Assembly: GCF_004329815.1 (NCBI RefSeq)
Contig: NZ_SJPE01000001.1
Location: 62,001-126,000, forward strand
Source of the DNA: Flavobacterium silvisoli
Lineage (GTDB): Bacteria; Bacteroidota; Bacteroidia; Flavobacteriales; Flavobacteriaceae
Reading direction: 5' to 3'
Length of the DNA stretch: 64,000 nucleotides
The first letter of the stretch is position 1; the number at the start of each line of letters is the position of its first letter. The translations under genes and the position numbers were made by a program. The notes below the pieces were generated by a model that saw nothing but the letters and a program-made list of their open reading frames with translations, searched no databases and was not told the origin of the DNA. Below, one piece after another: positions 34,625 to 43,680 of the stretch.

Positions 34625-35101
34625 TTAGTCTCGGGTGATTTCTAAAATTTCAAAATTTAATTTTCCGTTAGGAACGCTTATTTCAGCAATCTCTCCTACT
34701 TTTTTTCCAAGCAACCCTTTCCCTATAGGAGAAGTTACCGAGATTTTTCCGGATTTCAGATCGGCTTCGCTTTCGGCTACCAATGTATACTTCATTTCCA
34801 TACCGTTGGCTTGGTTTTTAATTTTTACATTGGATAACACTAAGGCCTTTGACAAATCCAATTGTGATTCGTCAATCAATCGTGCATTGGCGTACAACTC
34901 TTCCATTTTGGCAATACGCATTTCCAAAAGCCCCTGAGCCTCTTTGGCTGCGTCATATTCTGCATTTTCAGACAAGTCGCCTTTATCTCTTGCTTCGGCA
35001 ATAGCTTGAGATGCTTTGGGTCTTTCAACACTCTTAAGCTGTTCTAATTCGTCTTTCAATTTTTTTAATCCTTCAGCGGTGTAATACGATACTGTACTCA
35101 T
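34625..35101 (-). CDS. greA: Transcript cleavage factor GreA
   Basis: 158 aa. The N-terminal coiled coil carries the acidic tip (DKGDLSENAEYDAAKEAQG) that reaches the RNA polymerase active site to stimulate cleavage of backtracked RNA. The C-terminal FKBP-like domain ends with SVTSPIGKGLLGKKVGEI. Its promoter and a hairpin with a T-run lie in the leader, suggesting attenuation. Confidence 0.97.
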   Translation of the reverse strand: MSTVSYYTAEGLKKLKDELEQLKSVERPKASQAIAEARDKGDLSENAEYDAAKEAQGLLEMRIAKMEELYANARLIDESQLDLSKALVLSNVKIKNQANGMEMKYTLVAESEADLKSGKISVTSPIGKGLLGKKVGEIAEISVPNGKLNFEILEITRD

Positions 35102-35124
35102 GTTTTCCTGTTTTATATAAATAG

Positions 35125-35149
35125 AAAAAATCCCATCGCAACGGGATTT
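35125..35149 (-). terminator. Terminator-like hairpin in the greA leader
   Basis: Minus strand AAATCCC / GGGATTT with an 8-nt loop followed by six Ts. It lies between the -7 box (35164-35157) and the greA start. No upstream gene on this strand ends here, so it belongs to the greA leader. Confidence 0.7.
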
Positions 35150-35156
35150 CTTTTTG

Positions 35157-35164
35157 CAAAGATA
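35157..35164 (-). promoter_or_regulatory. -7 element of greA
   Basis: TATCTTTG on the minus strand, exact TAnnTTTG, 55 bp before the greA ATG. Transcription would start right at the leader hairpin. Confidence 0.65.
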
Positions 35165-35262
35165 CTATTTAAATTTATTTCAAATTTTGTTCACGCTTAT
35201 TAACGTTTGTCAAAGTTAATTAAATTAAATTTGTTTCACCATAGTATTAGAAAAAATTTAAG

Positions 35263-35685
35263 ATGAAAAAGATTTTAATGTTATCACTATTAGCCGTAAT
35301 TGTTCTGGGTTGTGAAAACGCCCGAATTAATAACAACAATCCTAATATTCCGAATTATCCGGTCAATCTGCAGATAAATATGGATTTACCTCAATTTCAA
35401 CATCTGAAATACCCCAGTAATTCCTATGTTGACCCTTCATGGGGAGCCAGAGGTATAGTTGTATTTAATGCCGGAAACAGTTATGTGGCCTACGACTTGG
35501 CTTGCCCTAATCAGTCCTTCAGTTCTTGTACTTCACCTATGACCGTAAGCGGTATTAATGCAACTTGCAGTTGTGACAACACCGTATATAGTTTGTTTTC
35601 AGGTCAAAGTTCGGGGCAGCAATACCCTATGAAACAATATCGGGTAGATGTTAGCGGCAATAATTTGTATGTAACAAATTTTTAA
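35263..35685 (+). CDS. Small Rieske-like lipoprotein without histidine ligands
   Basis: 140 aa. Lipoprotein signal MKKILMLSLLAVIVLGC (lipid Cys17). The rest has the layout of a Rieske domain: AYDLACPNQSF, then CTSPM, NATCSCDNTVYSLFSG, then GQQYPMKQYRV. The usual C-x-H ... C-x-x-H iron-sulfur ligands are replaced by a set of cysteines with no histidine, so a normal [2Fe-2S] Rieske cluster is unlikely. Disulfides or a different metal site are possible. TAAATTTG at 35226-35233 is a probable -7 element. Divergent from greA. The family call rests on pattern, not on an alignment. Confidence 0.7.
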   Translation: MKKILMLSLLAVIVLGCENARINNNNPNIPNYPVNLQINMDLPQFQHLKYPSNSYVDPSWGARGIVVFNAGNSYVAYDLACPNQSFSSCTSPMTVSGINATCSCDNTVYSLFSGQSSGQQYPMKQYRVDVSGNNLYVTNF

Positions 35686-35715
35686 AAAAAGCCAGTCAAA
35701 TTTGACTGGCTTTTT
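35685..35715. terminator. Bidirectional terminator
   Basis: AAAAAAGCCAGTCAAA / TTTGACTGGCTTTTT, a nearly perfect palindrome overlapping the end of the lipoprotein gene. It also follows the TonB receptor on the minus strand. Confidence 0.85.
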
Positions 35716-35721
35716 CGATTA

Positions 35722-37863
35722 TTAAAATTTCAGCGTTAATCCTGCCAAAAAGTTGATTCCAGCTTGCGGATAATAGTAAGGATAAACATCCCACATGTAA
35801 CCGTTGGAAACATACTGTTTATCTAAAACATTATTCACCAAACCGGTTAAAACAATCGATTTGAAAATTGAGTTAGGTTTAATTTCGTAGGTAATATTAA
35901 AATCATTTACAAAATAATCCGGCAGTTTAGCGGCTGGCAATTCAATGTTGTTCATATATTGCTCTCCTACAAATTTTGAAAGCCACGAAACCTGCATCCC
36001 TTCAAATGGTTTGTACACCAAAATATTTCCGGCAATAACCGATGGCGAATAGGCGATATCTTTGGTACCGACATGCACATTGGAAACGTTCAAATCCACA
36101 TTTTTATTTTGGCTGATGGTGAAATTCGGTCGAATGATAAACTTGTTGGAAAGGGCGTAAGTAGCATCGACTTCCAATCCTAAACGATAACTCTTTTCAC
36201 TGTTGGAACGAATAGGGTTCCCCACATCGTCTAAATTTCCGGTTAAAATCAATTGGTCTTTATAGGCCATATAGTAAATATTGGTGTTGATTTTAGCTTT
36301 TCCGGCAGCAAATCGCCAGCCCAATTCAAAGTCATCCAGTTTTTCCGGTTTGGCATTTCCTCCTTCATAATCGGTTCGGTTGGGTTCGCGGTGAGCCTTG
36401 GCATACGAAAAATAGAAGGTATTTTTAGTATTGAGATTGTAGTTCAACCCGGCTTTGGGATTGAAAAAACGAAACGTATCGTTTACAAAATCAGCCTGAA
36501 CACCATTCGCCTTATAATTTACCAGACGGTATTGTAAATCACCATAAAGACTCCATTTTTCAGTCAGTTGATAATTGGCTTTCGCAAAAATATTGCGGTC
36601 GGTTTTCACTCCGTAATCATCATAGTAATGATCCCCCAACTCACTGGTAGAGGCAAATCGGGCCCAAATTACTTTCCCGAAGTGATCGCCTTCATATTTG
36701 TTGCCGGCACCACCTATAATCAAATCGAGTTGATTTTTTTTATAATTGGCCGAAAAAGTAAGTCCGTAAAAATCATTGTCTAACCATTTTTGACGAATCA
36801 AATCGGTTGAAGTTTGGCCGTCAACCGGCGTTAATCCATAATCGGAAAAATCGGCATCTTCCTTGTAATTTTCATAATATCCTTTTCCTTTGGTATAATG
36901 TAAAGCCGTATTTATGCTCCAGCTTGCCGTTACTTTTTCGTTCCAATGCAATTGAAAATGATCTTGCTGATAGTTATCGGTTTCATTATTGTAAAAGCGA
37001 GTAACTCCGAATTCATCCGTAAATATTCCGGCCGAATTGAACGTTCTGTCATCCAACAGAGTTTCGCCATCAATACCGTTCCAGGACTGGTATGTTTTTT
37101 CGGTACCGCCAAAAACCAATGCTTTAATTATAGATGTTTTGCCCACGTAAGTCCCTTGCAAAAAATATGATTTCAAGTCAGAAGAAGCACGGTCAATATA
37201 GCCTTGTGAGTTAATATTTGAAAGTCTTCCGGCCAATTCAAAATGGTCGTTCATCAAACCGGTACTGAATTTAACGGTACTTTTTCGGGTATTAAAACTA
37301 CCGGCTGAATTCGAGATTTCACCTGAACTTTGTTTGGAATACGAATCGGTAAGCAGGTTTAAACTGGCGCCAAAGGCTCCGGCACCGTTGGTAGAAGTTC
37401 CCACGCCACGCTGTAATTGCAGGCTTTCAACCGACGAAGCAAAATCGGGCATATTGACCCAATACGTTCCACTGCTTTCGGCATCATTATACGGAATTCC
37501 GTTGATGGTAATGTTTACGCGAGTCGCATCACTTCCTCTGACGCGAATTCCGGTATAGCCTACACCGTTTCCGGCATCAGAAGTGGTAACTACTGAAGGC
37601 ATATAATTCATCAAAACAGGAATGTCTTGTCCCAAATTTCTCAACTTGATTTCTTCTTTGCTCAAATTGCTGAACGAAACCGGGGTTTTGGCAGTAACGC
37701 GAACCGCAGAAACCAATACTTCATCGAGTTGGTTGACTTTGACAGTGTCTTGCACTTTTTCCTGTGAAAAAGAGAAGAAAGAGGCAAGAAGAAAGAGCAA
37801 AGAAATCATAATCTTGCTTCTTGTTTCTTGTTGCTTTTTGCTGAAATAAAATAAAGTTTTCAT
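35722..37863 (-). CDS. TonB-dependent receptor, thiamine-regulated
   Basis: 713 aa. A signal peptide (~30 residues) is followed by a TonB-box-like start (KVQDTVKVNQLDEVLVSAVRV) and the plug domain (GQDIPVLMNYMPSVV, GVGYTGIRVRGSDATRVN, VNMPDFASSVESLQLQRGVG). The C-terminal ~550 residues form the beta-barrel ending in a phenylalanine (LAGLTLKF). It takes up a ligand across the outer membrane. The leader holds a TPP riboswitch with its own promoter, so the substrate is most probably thiamine, its phosphates or a precursor, as predicted for Bacteroidota thiamine-regulated receptors. Confidence 0.93.
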   Translation of the reverse strand: MKTLFYFSKKQQETRSKIMISLLFLLASFFSFSQEKVQDTVKVNQLDEVLVSAVRVTAKTPVSFSNLSKEEIKLRNLGQDIPVLMNYMPSVVTTSDAGNGVGYTGIRVRGSDATRVNITINGIPYNDAESSGTYWVNMPDFASSVESLQLQRGVGTSTNGAGAFGASLNLLTDSYSKQSSGEISNSAGSFNTRKSTVKFSTGLMNDHFELAGRLSNINSQGYIDRASSDLKSYFLQGTYVGKTSIIKALVFGGTEKTYQSWNGIDGETLLDDRTFNSAGIFTDEFGVTRFYNNETDNYQQDHFQLHWNEKVTASWSINTALHYTKGKGYYENYKEDADFSDYGLTPVDGQTSTDLIRQKWLDNDFYGLTFSANYKKNQLDLIIGGAGNKYEGDHFGKVIWARFASTSELGDHYYDDYGVKTDRNIFAKANYQLTEKWSLYGDLQYRLVNYKANGVQADFVNDTFRFFNPKAGLNYNLNTKNTFYFSYAKAHREPNRTDYEGGNAKPEKLDDFELGWRFAAGKAKINTNIYYMAYKDQLILTGNLDDVGNPIRSNSEKSYRLGLEVDATYALSNKFIIRPNFTISQNKNVDLNVSNVHVGTKDIAYSPSVIAGNILVYKPFEGMQVSWLSKFVGEQYMNNIELPAAKLPDYFVNDFNITYEIKPNSIFKSIVLTGLVNNVLDKQYVSNGYMWDVYPYYYPQAGINFLAGLTLKF

Positions 37864-37971
37864 TCGTAAAAAAGGTTACGAATAAAAGGGGTAATTATTC
37901 TTTCGATTAAAAATTAAAATTGATTTGTTCCTATGACAACGCCACGACGTGCACTTCGTTTTGGTCATTTT

Positions 37972-38043
37972 TCCCTAAACAGCATTACCTGTTCCAGGTT
38001 CGTTGGGTATAATCTCAGCCCACATTGGAGCACCCCTTTGAGA
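37972..38043 (-). promoter_or_regulatory. TPP riboswitch (THI element)
   Basis: The minus-strand RNA contains the conserved blocks in order: GGGGUGC, CUGAGA, UACCC, GAACCUG, GGUAAUGC and UUUAGGGA. P2 pairs GCUC with GGGC and P4 pairs CCUG with CAGG. It ends about 108 nt before the TonB-receptor start. No strong terminator was seen between, so control may be on translation or by Rho. Confidence 0.93.
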
Positions 38044-38048
38044 CGCGG

Positions 38049-38056
38049 CAAAGATA
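38049..38056 (-). promoter_or_regulatory. -7 element of the riboswitch transcript
   Basis: TATCTTTG on the minus strand, exact TAnnTTTG, placing the start of transcription right at the 5' side of the TPP aptamer. The receptor is therefore controlled apart from the arfB operon upstream. Confidence 0.65.
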
Positions 38057-38081
38057 TAACTCTTTCTTTTAAAGTTCCTAG

Positions 38082-38483
38082 TTAAAAGTGTGGTTTTCTT
38101 CGTTGTTGTTTGATTTCAGACAGATTGCGTTTGGCTTTGATTCTTTTTTCGATAGCTGAACGCGGAATTTTAGTTGCTTTTCGTTTTTTTTGAACCACCA
38201 GCGATTGCTGAATCAACTGCAAAAAGCGCTTGGTGACAATGGTTTTATTTTTCAACTGACTTCGGTCTTCATCGCAATTTAGAATCAGCAGGTTTTCAGA
38301 TGACAATTTAGCCCCGAGTTTATGGTGTAACAATTCTTTTTCTTCTGTTTTTAAAGCTTTGGAATTATTGACATCAAAAGTCAAAACTACCTTAGAAGAC
38401 ACTTTGTTCACATTTTGGCCTCCCGCTCCTGAACTTCTGACGGCTTTAAATTGAAGTTCGGTCAAAATCACATCAGTTTTCAT
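38082..38483 (-). CDS. arfB: Peptidyl-tRNA hydrolase ArfB (RF-1 domain)
   Basis: 133 aa. The GGQ motif is in SSGAGGQNVNKVSSKV, as in class I release factors. A basic C-terminal tail (KRIKAKRNLSEIKQQRRKPHF) matches the tail that enters the empty mRNA channel. It rescues stalled ribosomes by hydrolysing peptidyl-tRNA. Overlaps the end of DUF4301 by 11 bp. Confidence 0.93.
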   Translation of the reverse strand: MKTDVILTELQFKAVRSSGAGGQNVNKVSSKVVLTFDVNNSKALKTEEKELLHHKLGAKLSSENLLILNCDEDRSQLKNKTIVTKRFLQLIQQSLVVQKKRKATKIPRSAIEKRIKAKRNLSEIKQQRRKPHF

Positions 38484-40074
38484 ACTGCGGTTGGTGTGCC
38501 GGTTTCAGTAAATCGTTAACCGTTTTCACCGGATTGAAAGTTACTAGGGGAACTTCAACAAAAACTGTTATCCACTTGGCCATGGCGCCATTCCACAGTC
38601 CGGGAAGCTCATATCCTTTAAGGTCTTTTCCTTTATTGTTTTTGTGAACGATAAAACCGGTACTTGGGTCAACAAATTGTTGCAAATCAAACTTCTCTCC
38701 TTTGTAATTTTTAGTGGCGCAAACTAAATCGACAGGATTAAAGTGAGTGGCTTTCGCCAAAATAGCCGCTTGCTCCGGATTGTGGGTATCCACTTGAGAA
38801 CTTTCAACAATTTGGAGTGAAATATTGCCTTTTGCTCCTCTTACCCAAAACGGTCCTCCTCCGGGTTCGCCTTCATTTTTAACCATACCACACACGCGCA
38901 TTGGACGGTTAAGTTTGTTCTTGATGAAATCAATTTTATTGTCTAAAGTATATTTGTGAAAATCATCCAACATATCAATATTGAGTTTTTGTTGCATGAA
39001 ATGCACTATGGTTTCAATGTCGTTTTCTGTTACTGAATGCTGGTCAATATCAGATAATATTTTAAATACCTGCTCCTGCAAGTGTAACAGAATACCGGCT
39101 AATCCTTTTTTGTAGAGTGTAATTTCCTTTATATGATTCTGAATTACATTGTCGATATTTTTAATAAAAATCACATCGGCGTCCAAAGCATTCAGATTGT
39201 TGATTAAAGCACCATGACCACCGGGACGGAAAACCAATTCCCCTTTTTCATTGCGAAACGGCTGGTTCTGCATATCTACCGCGATGGTATCGGTACTTTT
39301 GTATTGATAGGAAAAACTCACTTCGGTTTTAGTACCCGATTTCGCCTCTACCTTGTCTTTTACTTGAGCAATTATAGAATTAAACAAGGATTCATGATTC
39401 TCGGAAACGGTAAAATGCAAGTTTGAAACCGAATTAGAGCTCGCATAAAAAGCACATTCATTAAGGTGCTCTTCTACGGGTGTGGCAATATGGGTTTCAT
39501 ATTTGTGAAAAGCCAAAGTTCCTTTGGGTTTGCCGGCAAAATCGAAATGTTCATGAGCCAGCATTGTTTTGATAAAACGATAACTTTTTTCGTGGCTTTC
39601 CAACGAATAGTATTCGGGGTGAAGTGATTTTATTTTAGCTTTTATTTCGTCGTAAAAAGGAAATTTTTCAATTCCCGCCAGGAAAATAGAGAGATTTTTA
39701 TCTTTTTTTCTGTTGATGTAGGCATTGATGGTTTCGTTTTCGTGGTCAAATTCATTTAAAAATTCATTCAGAAATTTAAACATACGACTAGCAGCACCCG
39801 AAGCCGGAACGAATTTTTTGAGTTTTAGACTGCCTTTCTTATCATCAAAAAAGCGCGCTTGTTCCTCGAACTCTTCCGTTGACAGTTTTATGATACCGTC
39901 TCCAATTGTGGCCGGTCGCTCTAATGAAATCTTAGGGATGCCCGATTGAAAAAGCAACAACTCTCCTTCTACCTTATCTAATGCAATTCCGTGTGCTTCA
40001 ATCTGGTCAAAATCGGCTTGCGTGAATCCGTATTTTTTTGCTAGTTTTTCTTTTGTTGTAAAATGCTCTTCCAT
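38473..40074 (-). CDS. DUF4301-family protein
   Basis: 533 aa, soluble, no signal peptide. I recognise it as DUF4301: LKKFVPASGAASRMFK, RPGGHGALINNLNALDADVIFIKNID, RVCGMVKNEGEPGGGPFWV and a C-terminal ELPGLWNGAMAKW. The PASGAASRM-plus-GGHGALI combination resembles a nucleotidyl- or sugar-phosphate-type nucleotide-binding fold, but the reaction is unknown. Starts inside the end of the PnuC-type gene (34-bp overlap). Confidence 0.85.
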   Translation of the reverse strand: MEEHFTTKEKLAKKYGFTQADFDQIEAHGIALDKVEGELLLFQSGIPKISLERPATIGDGIIKLSTEEFEEQARFFDDKKGSLKLKKFVPASGAASRMFKFLNEFLNEFDHENETINAYINRKKDKNLSIFLAGIEKFPFYDEIKAKIKSLHPEYYSLESHEKSYRFIKTMLAHEHFDFAGKPKGTLAFHKYETHIATPVEEHLNECAFYASSNSVSNLHFTVSENHESLFNSIIAQVKDKVEAKSGTKTEVSFSYQYKSTDTIAVDMQNQPFRNEKGELVFRPGGHGALINNLNALDADVIFIKNIDNVIQNHIKEITLYKKGLAGILLHLQEQVFKILSDIDQHSVTENDIETIVHFMQQKLNIDMLDDFHKYTLDNKIDFIKNKLNRPMRVCGMVKNEGEPGGGPFWVRGAKGNISLQIVESSQVDTHNPEQAAILAKATHFNPVDLVCATKNYKGEKFDLQQFVDPSTGFIVHKNNKGKDLKGYELPGLWNGAMAKWITVFVEVPLVTFNPVKTVNDLLKPAHQPQYEN

Positions 40075-40658
40075 TCTAAATAGCCGTAAATGGCAATAAT
40101 TGTAAAAATTAAATACTGAATACTCGTAAACGAATATCCTTTGACAAAATACATCGGAATTGATATTACATCACCTATTATCCATAAAATCCAGTTCTCT
40201 ATCTTCCTTCTGGCCATGAGCCACATCCCCACAAAAAAGATACCCGTAACCAAAGTATCGACATAAGAAGTCCAATGGGTAAATTTATCGAAAAATGTAT
40301 AAACCGCAACTACAAAAAGCACTGTTCCTGTAAAAATCAGTGCCGACATCTTCTTTTCAAAATGGGTCATGATGGAAATGGGAAATTCAGCCACATCATC
40401 TTTCTTGCGGGTCCAGTGATACCATCCGTAGAGACTCATTATCACATAATAAAAATTAATCATCATGTCTCCGAGCAATGACCATTTCCAGAGCAAATAG
40501 GTATAAATTGCCGTATTGATGATACCGGTAGGAAACACCCAAATATTATCCTTTTTGGCATACCAAACGCTTAACAATCCAAAAACAATGGCTGTGACTT
40601 CCAATACTATTTCATAAGTAGGATAGTTTTTGTATTGTGAAAAAAGAAATTCAAGCAT
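40041..40658 (-). CDS. PnuC-family vitamin transporter
   Basis: 205 aa with about seven membrane helices. Family signs are YEIVLEVTAIVFGLLSVWYA, NTAIYTYLLWKWSLLGDM, YYVIMSLYGWYHWTRKK and the late WILWIIGDVISIPMYFVKG with a YLEWK end. PnuC members carry nicotinamide riboside, riboflavin (PnuX) or thiamine (PnuT). The nearby TPP riboswitch receptor makes thiamine attractive, but this operon itself carries no riboswitch, so the substrate stays open. Confidence 0.88.
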   Translation of the reverse strand: MLEFLFSQYKNYPTYEIVLEVTAIVFGLLSVWYAKKDNIWVFPTGIINTAIYTYLLWKWSLLGDMMINFYYVIMSLYGWYHWTRKKDDVAEFPISIMTHFEKKMSALIFTGTVLFVVAVYTFFDKFTHWTSYVDTLVTGIFFVGMWLMARRKIENWILWIIGDVISIPMYFVKGYSFTSIQYLIFTIIAIYGYLEWKSILQQKKN

Positions 40659-41418
40659 TTTTGATTTGGGATTTTTGGTTCAGGACTTGTGAATCTGTAA
40701 CATTTTTTTCAAAAAAACCAGTGTCATTTTCAAAAGCTGTTCCGATGACCACCATATCTGCTCCGGCTCTGAAAGCATCATCTATTGCTCCTTTAGAGCG
40801 AATTCCTCCGCCTACAATCAACGGAATCGTTATTCGTTCAGCTACCCTTGAAATCATCTCCGAGGGAACAGACTTTTGTGCCCCGCTTCCCGCTTCGAGA
40901 TAGATTAATTTGTTTCCCATAAACTCTCCCGCCTTGGCAATTTGAGCCGCATAATTCAGATTATTTCTGGCTAAGGGTTTGGTTTGACTGACTCTTTCAA
41001 CTGCCGTTTTGCTTCCACTTTCGATTAAAAGATAGCCCGTGGAAATGATTTCCAATTCGGTCTTTTCCAATACAGGAACAGCGTTTATCTGATGTTCTAT
41101 CAGGTACTCTGGGTTTCTTCCCGAGAGTAGTTGCAAAAACAAAATCCCATCGGCCTCTGCTGAAATTTGCGACGGATTTCCCGGAAACAAAAGCACCGGC
41201 AGGGTTGTTTTTTGTTTGAGCAACAGTATCAATTCATCCAGATGTGTCCCGGAAAACGAACTGCCTCCTACCAAAAGATGAGTGGCCGGCGATTGATTGA
41301 TTTTAGATATCAACGGTTCAAGTGATTCCAAATCCAATTTATCCGGATCCAAAAGAATCGCTAATAGCTTTTGATTTCCGGATTTTGCTTCCAGTATGGT
41401 TTTGTAGATTTCTTTCAT
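40651..41418 (-). CDS. Geranylgeranylglyceryl/heptaprenylglyceryl phosphate synthase
   Basis: 255 aa TIM barrel of the PcrB/GGGPS family: AILLDPDKLD, THLLVGGSSFSG, LLFPGNPSQIS, LIYLEAGSGAQKSVP and IPLIVGGGIRSKGAIDDA give the phosphate and diphosphate sites. It joins a polyprenyl diphosphate to sn-glycerol-1-phosphate, forming an archaea-type ether lipid precursor. Bacteroidota members of group II are known, though their lipid product in vivo is not clear. Overlaps pnuC by 8 bp. Confidence 0.92.
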   Translation of the reverse strand: MKEIYKTILEAKSGNQKLLAILLDPDKLDLESLEPLISKINQSPATHLLVGGSSFSGTHLDELILLLKQKTTLPVLLFPGNPSQISAEADGILFLQLLSGRNPEYLIEHQINAVPVLEKTELEIISTGYLLIESGSKTAVERVSQTKPLARNNLNYAAQIAKAGEFMGNKLIYLEAGSGAQKSVPSEMISRVAERITIPLIVGGGIRSKGAIDDAFRAGADMVVIGTAFENDTGFFEKNVTDSQVLNQKSQIKNA

Positions 41419-42047
41419 TATTTCTTTTCAAAGGCGCAAACAAAAACATAGTCTTCGATAAAATCGAAAAGAATATCAAAGCATTCTATCTTGTTGTTAA
41501 ACCGCAGCTCTACACTGCATTTTTTATCGGAAAGTGTAAAATCGTTTTCAAAAATATGATCTTTGAAACTGATGCCAACTTCATTCTTTATCTTAAAAAC
41601 CGATTCTTTAATCCCCCAAACCACCGTCGCTTTCTTCAACTGCTCTTCAATATTCAGGTTTTGCAAATGGGAAACATCCATGAATCGCGGTGCCAGTTTC
41701 AGGGTTTTTTCTTTTAAGATTTCCAAATCGGCTCCAATATTCTCTTCACTCAGTACAATTACCGAAAAATCATTGGAGTGAGATATTGAAATATGTTTCC
41801 CGTCTTTCAAATGCGGCTTACCGAAGTTATCATAGTACAAATCATAATCGGTGTAACCCACTTCCATCAGCAATCTCCGCACTCCCAAAAACCCTTTTTG
41901 ATGGCTTTCGGCTTTCATACTTTCCAGTCTGGCCAACGATACATCCCGTAACGCAACACTGGTAAAAAGCTCATCGAAAGTTTCAGTAATTTTCCAAACG
42001 AGCAGATGGGTATATTCGTTTAAGGCTGTGATTCTTAGTAACGGCAT
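41418..42047 (-). CDS. 4'-phosphopantetheinyl transferase
   Basis: 209 aa. Sfp-type signature: SISHSNDFSVIVLS, GADLEIL (Mg-binding) and WGIKESVFK (WxxKES). It activates acyl- or peptidyl-carrier proteins with a phosphopantetheine arm, probably both AcpS-type housekeeping and secondary targets. First gene of the operon running to arfB; its stop and the next start overlap by one base. Divergent from ahcY. Confidence 0.93.
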   Translation of the reverse strand: MPLLRITALNEYTHLLVWKITETFDELFTSVALRDVSLARLESMKAESHQKGFLGVRRLLMEVGYTDYDLYYDNFGKPHLKDGKHISISHSNDFSVIVLSEENIGADLEILKEKTLKLAPRFMDVSHLQNLNIEEQLKKATVVWGIKESVFKIKNEVGISFKDHIFENDFTLSDKKCSVELRFNNKIECFDILFDFIEDYVFVCAFEKK

Positions 42048-42141
42048 GGGAATTAAATTATCTATTTGTATTTCAGAAAATTAAGTCGGTCAACAATTCA
42101 CAAAAAAACAAAAAACGTTTTTTTAATTCTATTCTATTGCT

Positions 42142-42149
42142 TAATTTTG
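42142..42149 (+). promoter_or_regulatory. -7 element of ahcY
   Basis: TAATTTTG, exact TAnnTTTG, 34 bp before the ATG. Confidence 0.65.
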
Positions 42150-42183
42150 CGCCACATTTTAATAAAACAAATATACACAATAG

Positions 42184-43500
42184 ATGAGTACACAAACATT
42201 ACCTTTTGTAGCTTACAAAGTTAAAGACATTAACTTGGCAGCTTGGGGAAGAAAAGAAATTGAATTGGCAGAAGCCGAAATGCCCGGATTAATGGCTCTT
42301 CGTGCTGAGTATGGTGCCAGCCAACCGTTAAAAGGAGCCCGTATTGCCGGTTGTCTTCACATGACTATACAAACAGCTGTTTTGATTGAAACCTTGATTG
42401 CTTTGGGAGCTGAAGTTACTTGGTCTTCTTGTAATATATTCTCTACTCAGGATCAGGCTGCTGCTGCGATTGCTGCTGCGGGGATTCAGGTTTATGCCTG
42501 GAAAGGTTTGAATGAAGAAGAATTTGACTGGTGTATTGAGCAAACCTTATTCTTTGGTGAAGAAAGAAAACCATTGAACATGATATTGGATGATGGTGGT
42601 GATTTGACCAATATGGTATTTGACCGTTACCCTGAATTAATACCAGGAATTAAAGGTTTATCAGAAGAAACGACTACAGGAGTTCACCGTTTATACGAAA
42701 GAATGAAAAACGGTACTTTATTTATGCCGGCTATTAACGTAAACGATTCGGTGACCAAATCGAAATTTGACAACAAATACGGTTGTAAAGAATCGGCAGT
42801 TGATGCTATTCGCCGTGCTACTGACGTGATGTTGGCCGGGAAAAGAGTTGTGGTTTGTGGATATGGCGATGTTGGTAAAGGAACGGCTGCTTCTTTCCGT
42901 GGGGCAGGCTCAATCGTAACCGTTACTGAAATCGATCCAATCTGTGCTTTACAAGCGGCTATGGACGGTTTTGAAGTGAAAAAATTAGACACTGTAGTGG
43001 GTAATGCTGATATCATCATCACAACTACAGGAAACAAAGATATTGTTGTTGGCAAGCACTTTGAAGCAATGAAAGATAAAACTATCGTATGTAACATCGG
43101 TCACTTTGACAACGAGATTGACATGGCTTGGTTGAACAAAAACCACGGTGCTTCAAAAATTGAAATCAAACCGCAAGTAGACAAATACAACGTAAACGGT
43201 AAAGACATCATCATTTTGGCCGAAGGTCGTTTGGTGAACTTGGGTTGTGCTACCGGCCACCCATCATTTGTGATGAGTAACTCGTTTACCAACCAAACAT
43301 TGGCACAAATCGAATTATGGAACAACTCGGCCAACTACAAAAACGAAGTGTACATGTTGCCAAAACACTTAGATGAAAAAGTGGCTGCTTTACACTTAGC
43401 TAAATTGGGTGTTGAATTGGAGACTTTAAATGACGAGCAAGCAGCTTACATTGGTGTTGACGTAAAAGGACCATTCAAACCGGAATATTACAGATATTAA
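42184..43500 (+). CDS. ahcY: Adenosylhomocysteinase
   Basis: 438 aa. NAD-binding GYGDVGKG near residue 221, substrate-side blocks [32 protein letters not shown] and DDGGDLT, and the conserved end [10 protein letters not shown]. It hydrolyses S-adenosylhomocysteine to adenosine and homocysteine, keeping methylation reactions going. Codons are of the highly expressed type. Single gene with its own promoter and terminator. Confidence 0.98.
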   Translation: MSTQTLPFVAYKVKDINLAAWGRKEIELAEAEMPGLMALRAEYGASQPLKGARIAGCLHMTIQTAVLIETLIALGAEVTWSSCNIFSTQDQAAAAIAAAGIQVYAWKGLNEEEFDWCIEQTLFFGEERKPLNMILDDGGDLTNMVFDRYPELIPGIKGLSEETTTGVHRLYERMKNGTLFMPAINVNDSVTKSKFDNKYGCKESAVDAIRRATDVMLAGKRVVVCGYGDVGKGTAASFRGAGSIVTVTEIDPICALQAAMDGFEVKKLDTVVGNADIIITTTGNKDIVVGKHFEAMKDKTIVCNIGHFDNEIDMAWLNKNHGASKIEIKPQVDKYNVNGKDIIILAEGRLVNLGCATGHPSFVMSNSFTNQTLAQIELWNNSANYKNEVYMLPKHLDEKVAALHLAKLGVELETLNDEQAAYIGVDVKGPFKPEYYRY

Positions 43501-43520
43501 AATTTTACAATCTTACAGAT

Positions 43521-43552
43521 AAAAAACCCTTGCAGTGATGTGAGGGTTTTTT
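43521..43552 (+). terminator. ahcY terminator
   Basis: AAAAAACCCT / AGGGTTTTTT with a 12-nt loop, 20 bp after the stop. Confidence 0.85.
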
Positions 43553-43680
43553 ATTGCAATATATGAATGCACATTAACCCTGATTCCTTCTTTAGCAACT
43601 TCGCTTGAAGACATTCAATAAAACTGGAATAACAGGAACTGTTGAAATTCTAATAAAAGATATAAATACATCTGAACCAT

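Noticed and set aside
37864..37971. tRNA or second RNA element between the TPP aptamer and the TonB receptor
   Set aside because: Short GC-rich inverted pieces (CACGACGTG) are present but no cloverleaf or terminator with T-run could be drawn.
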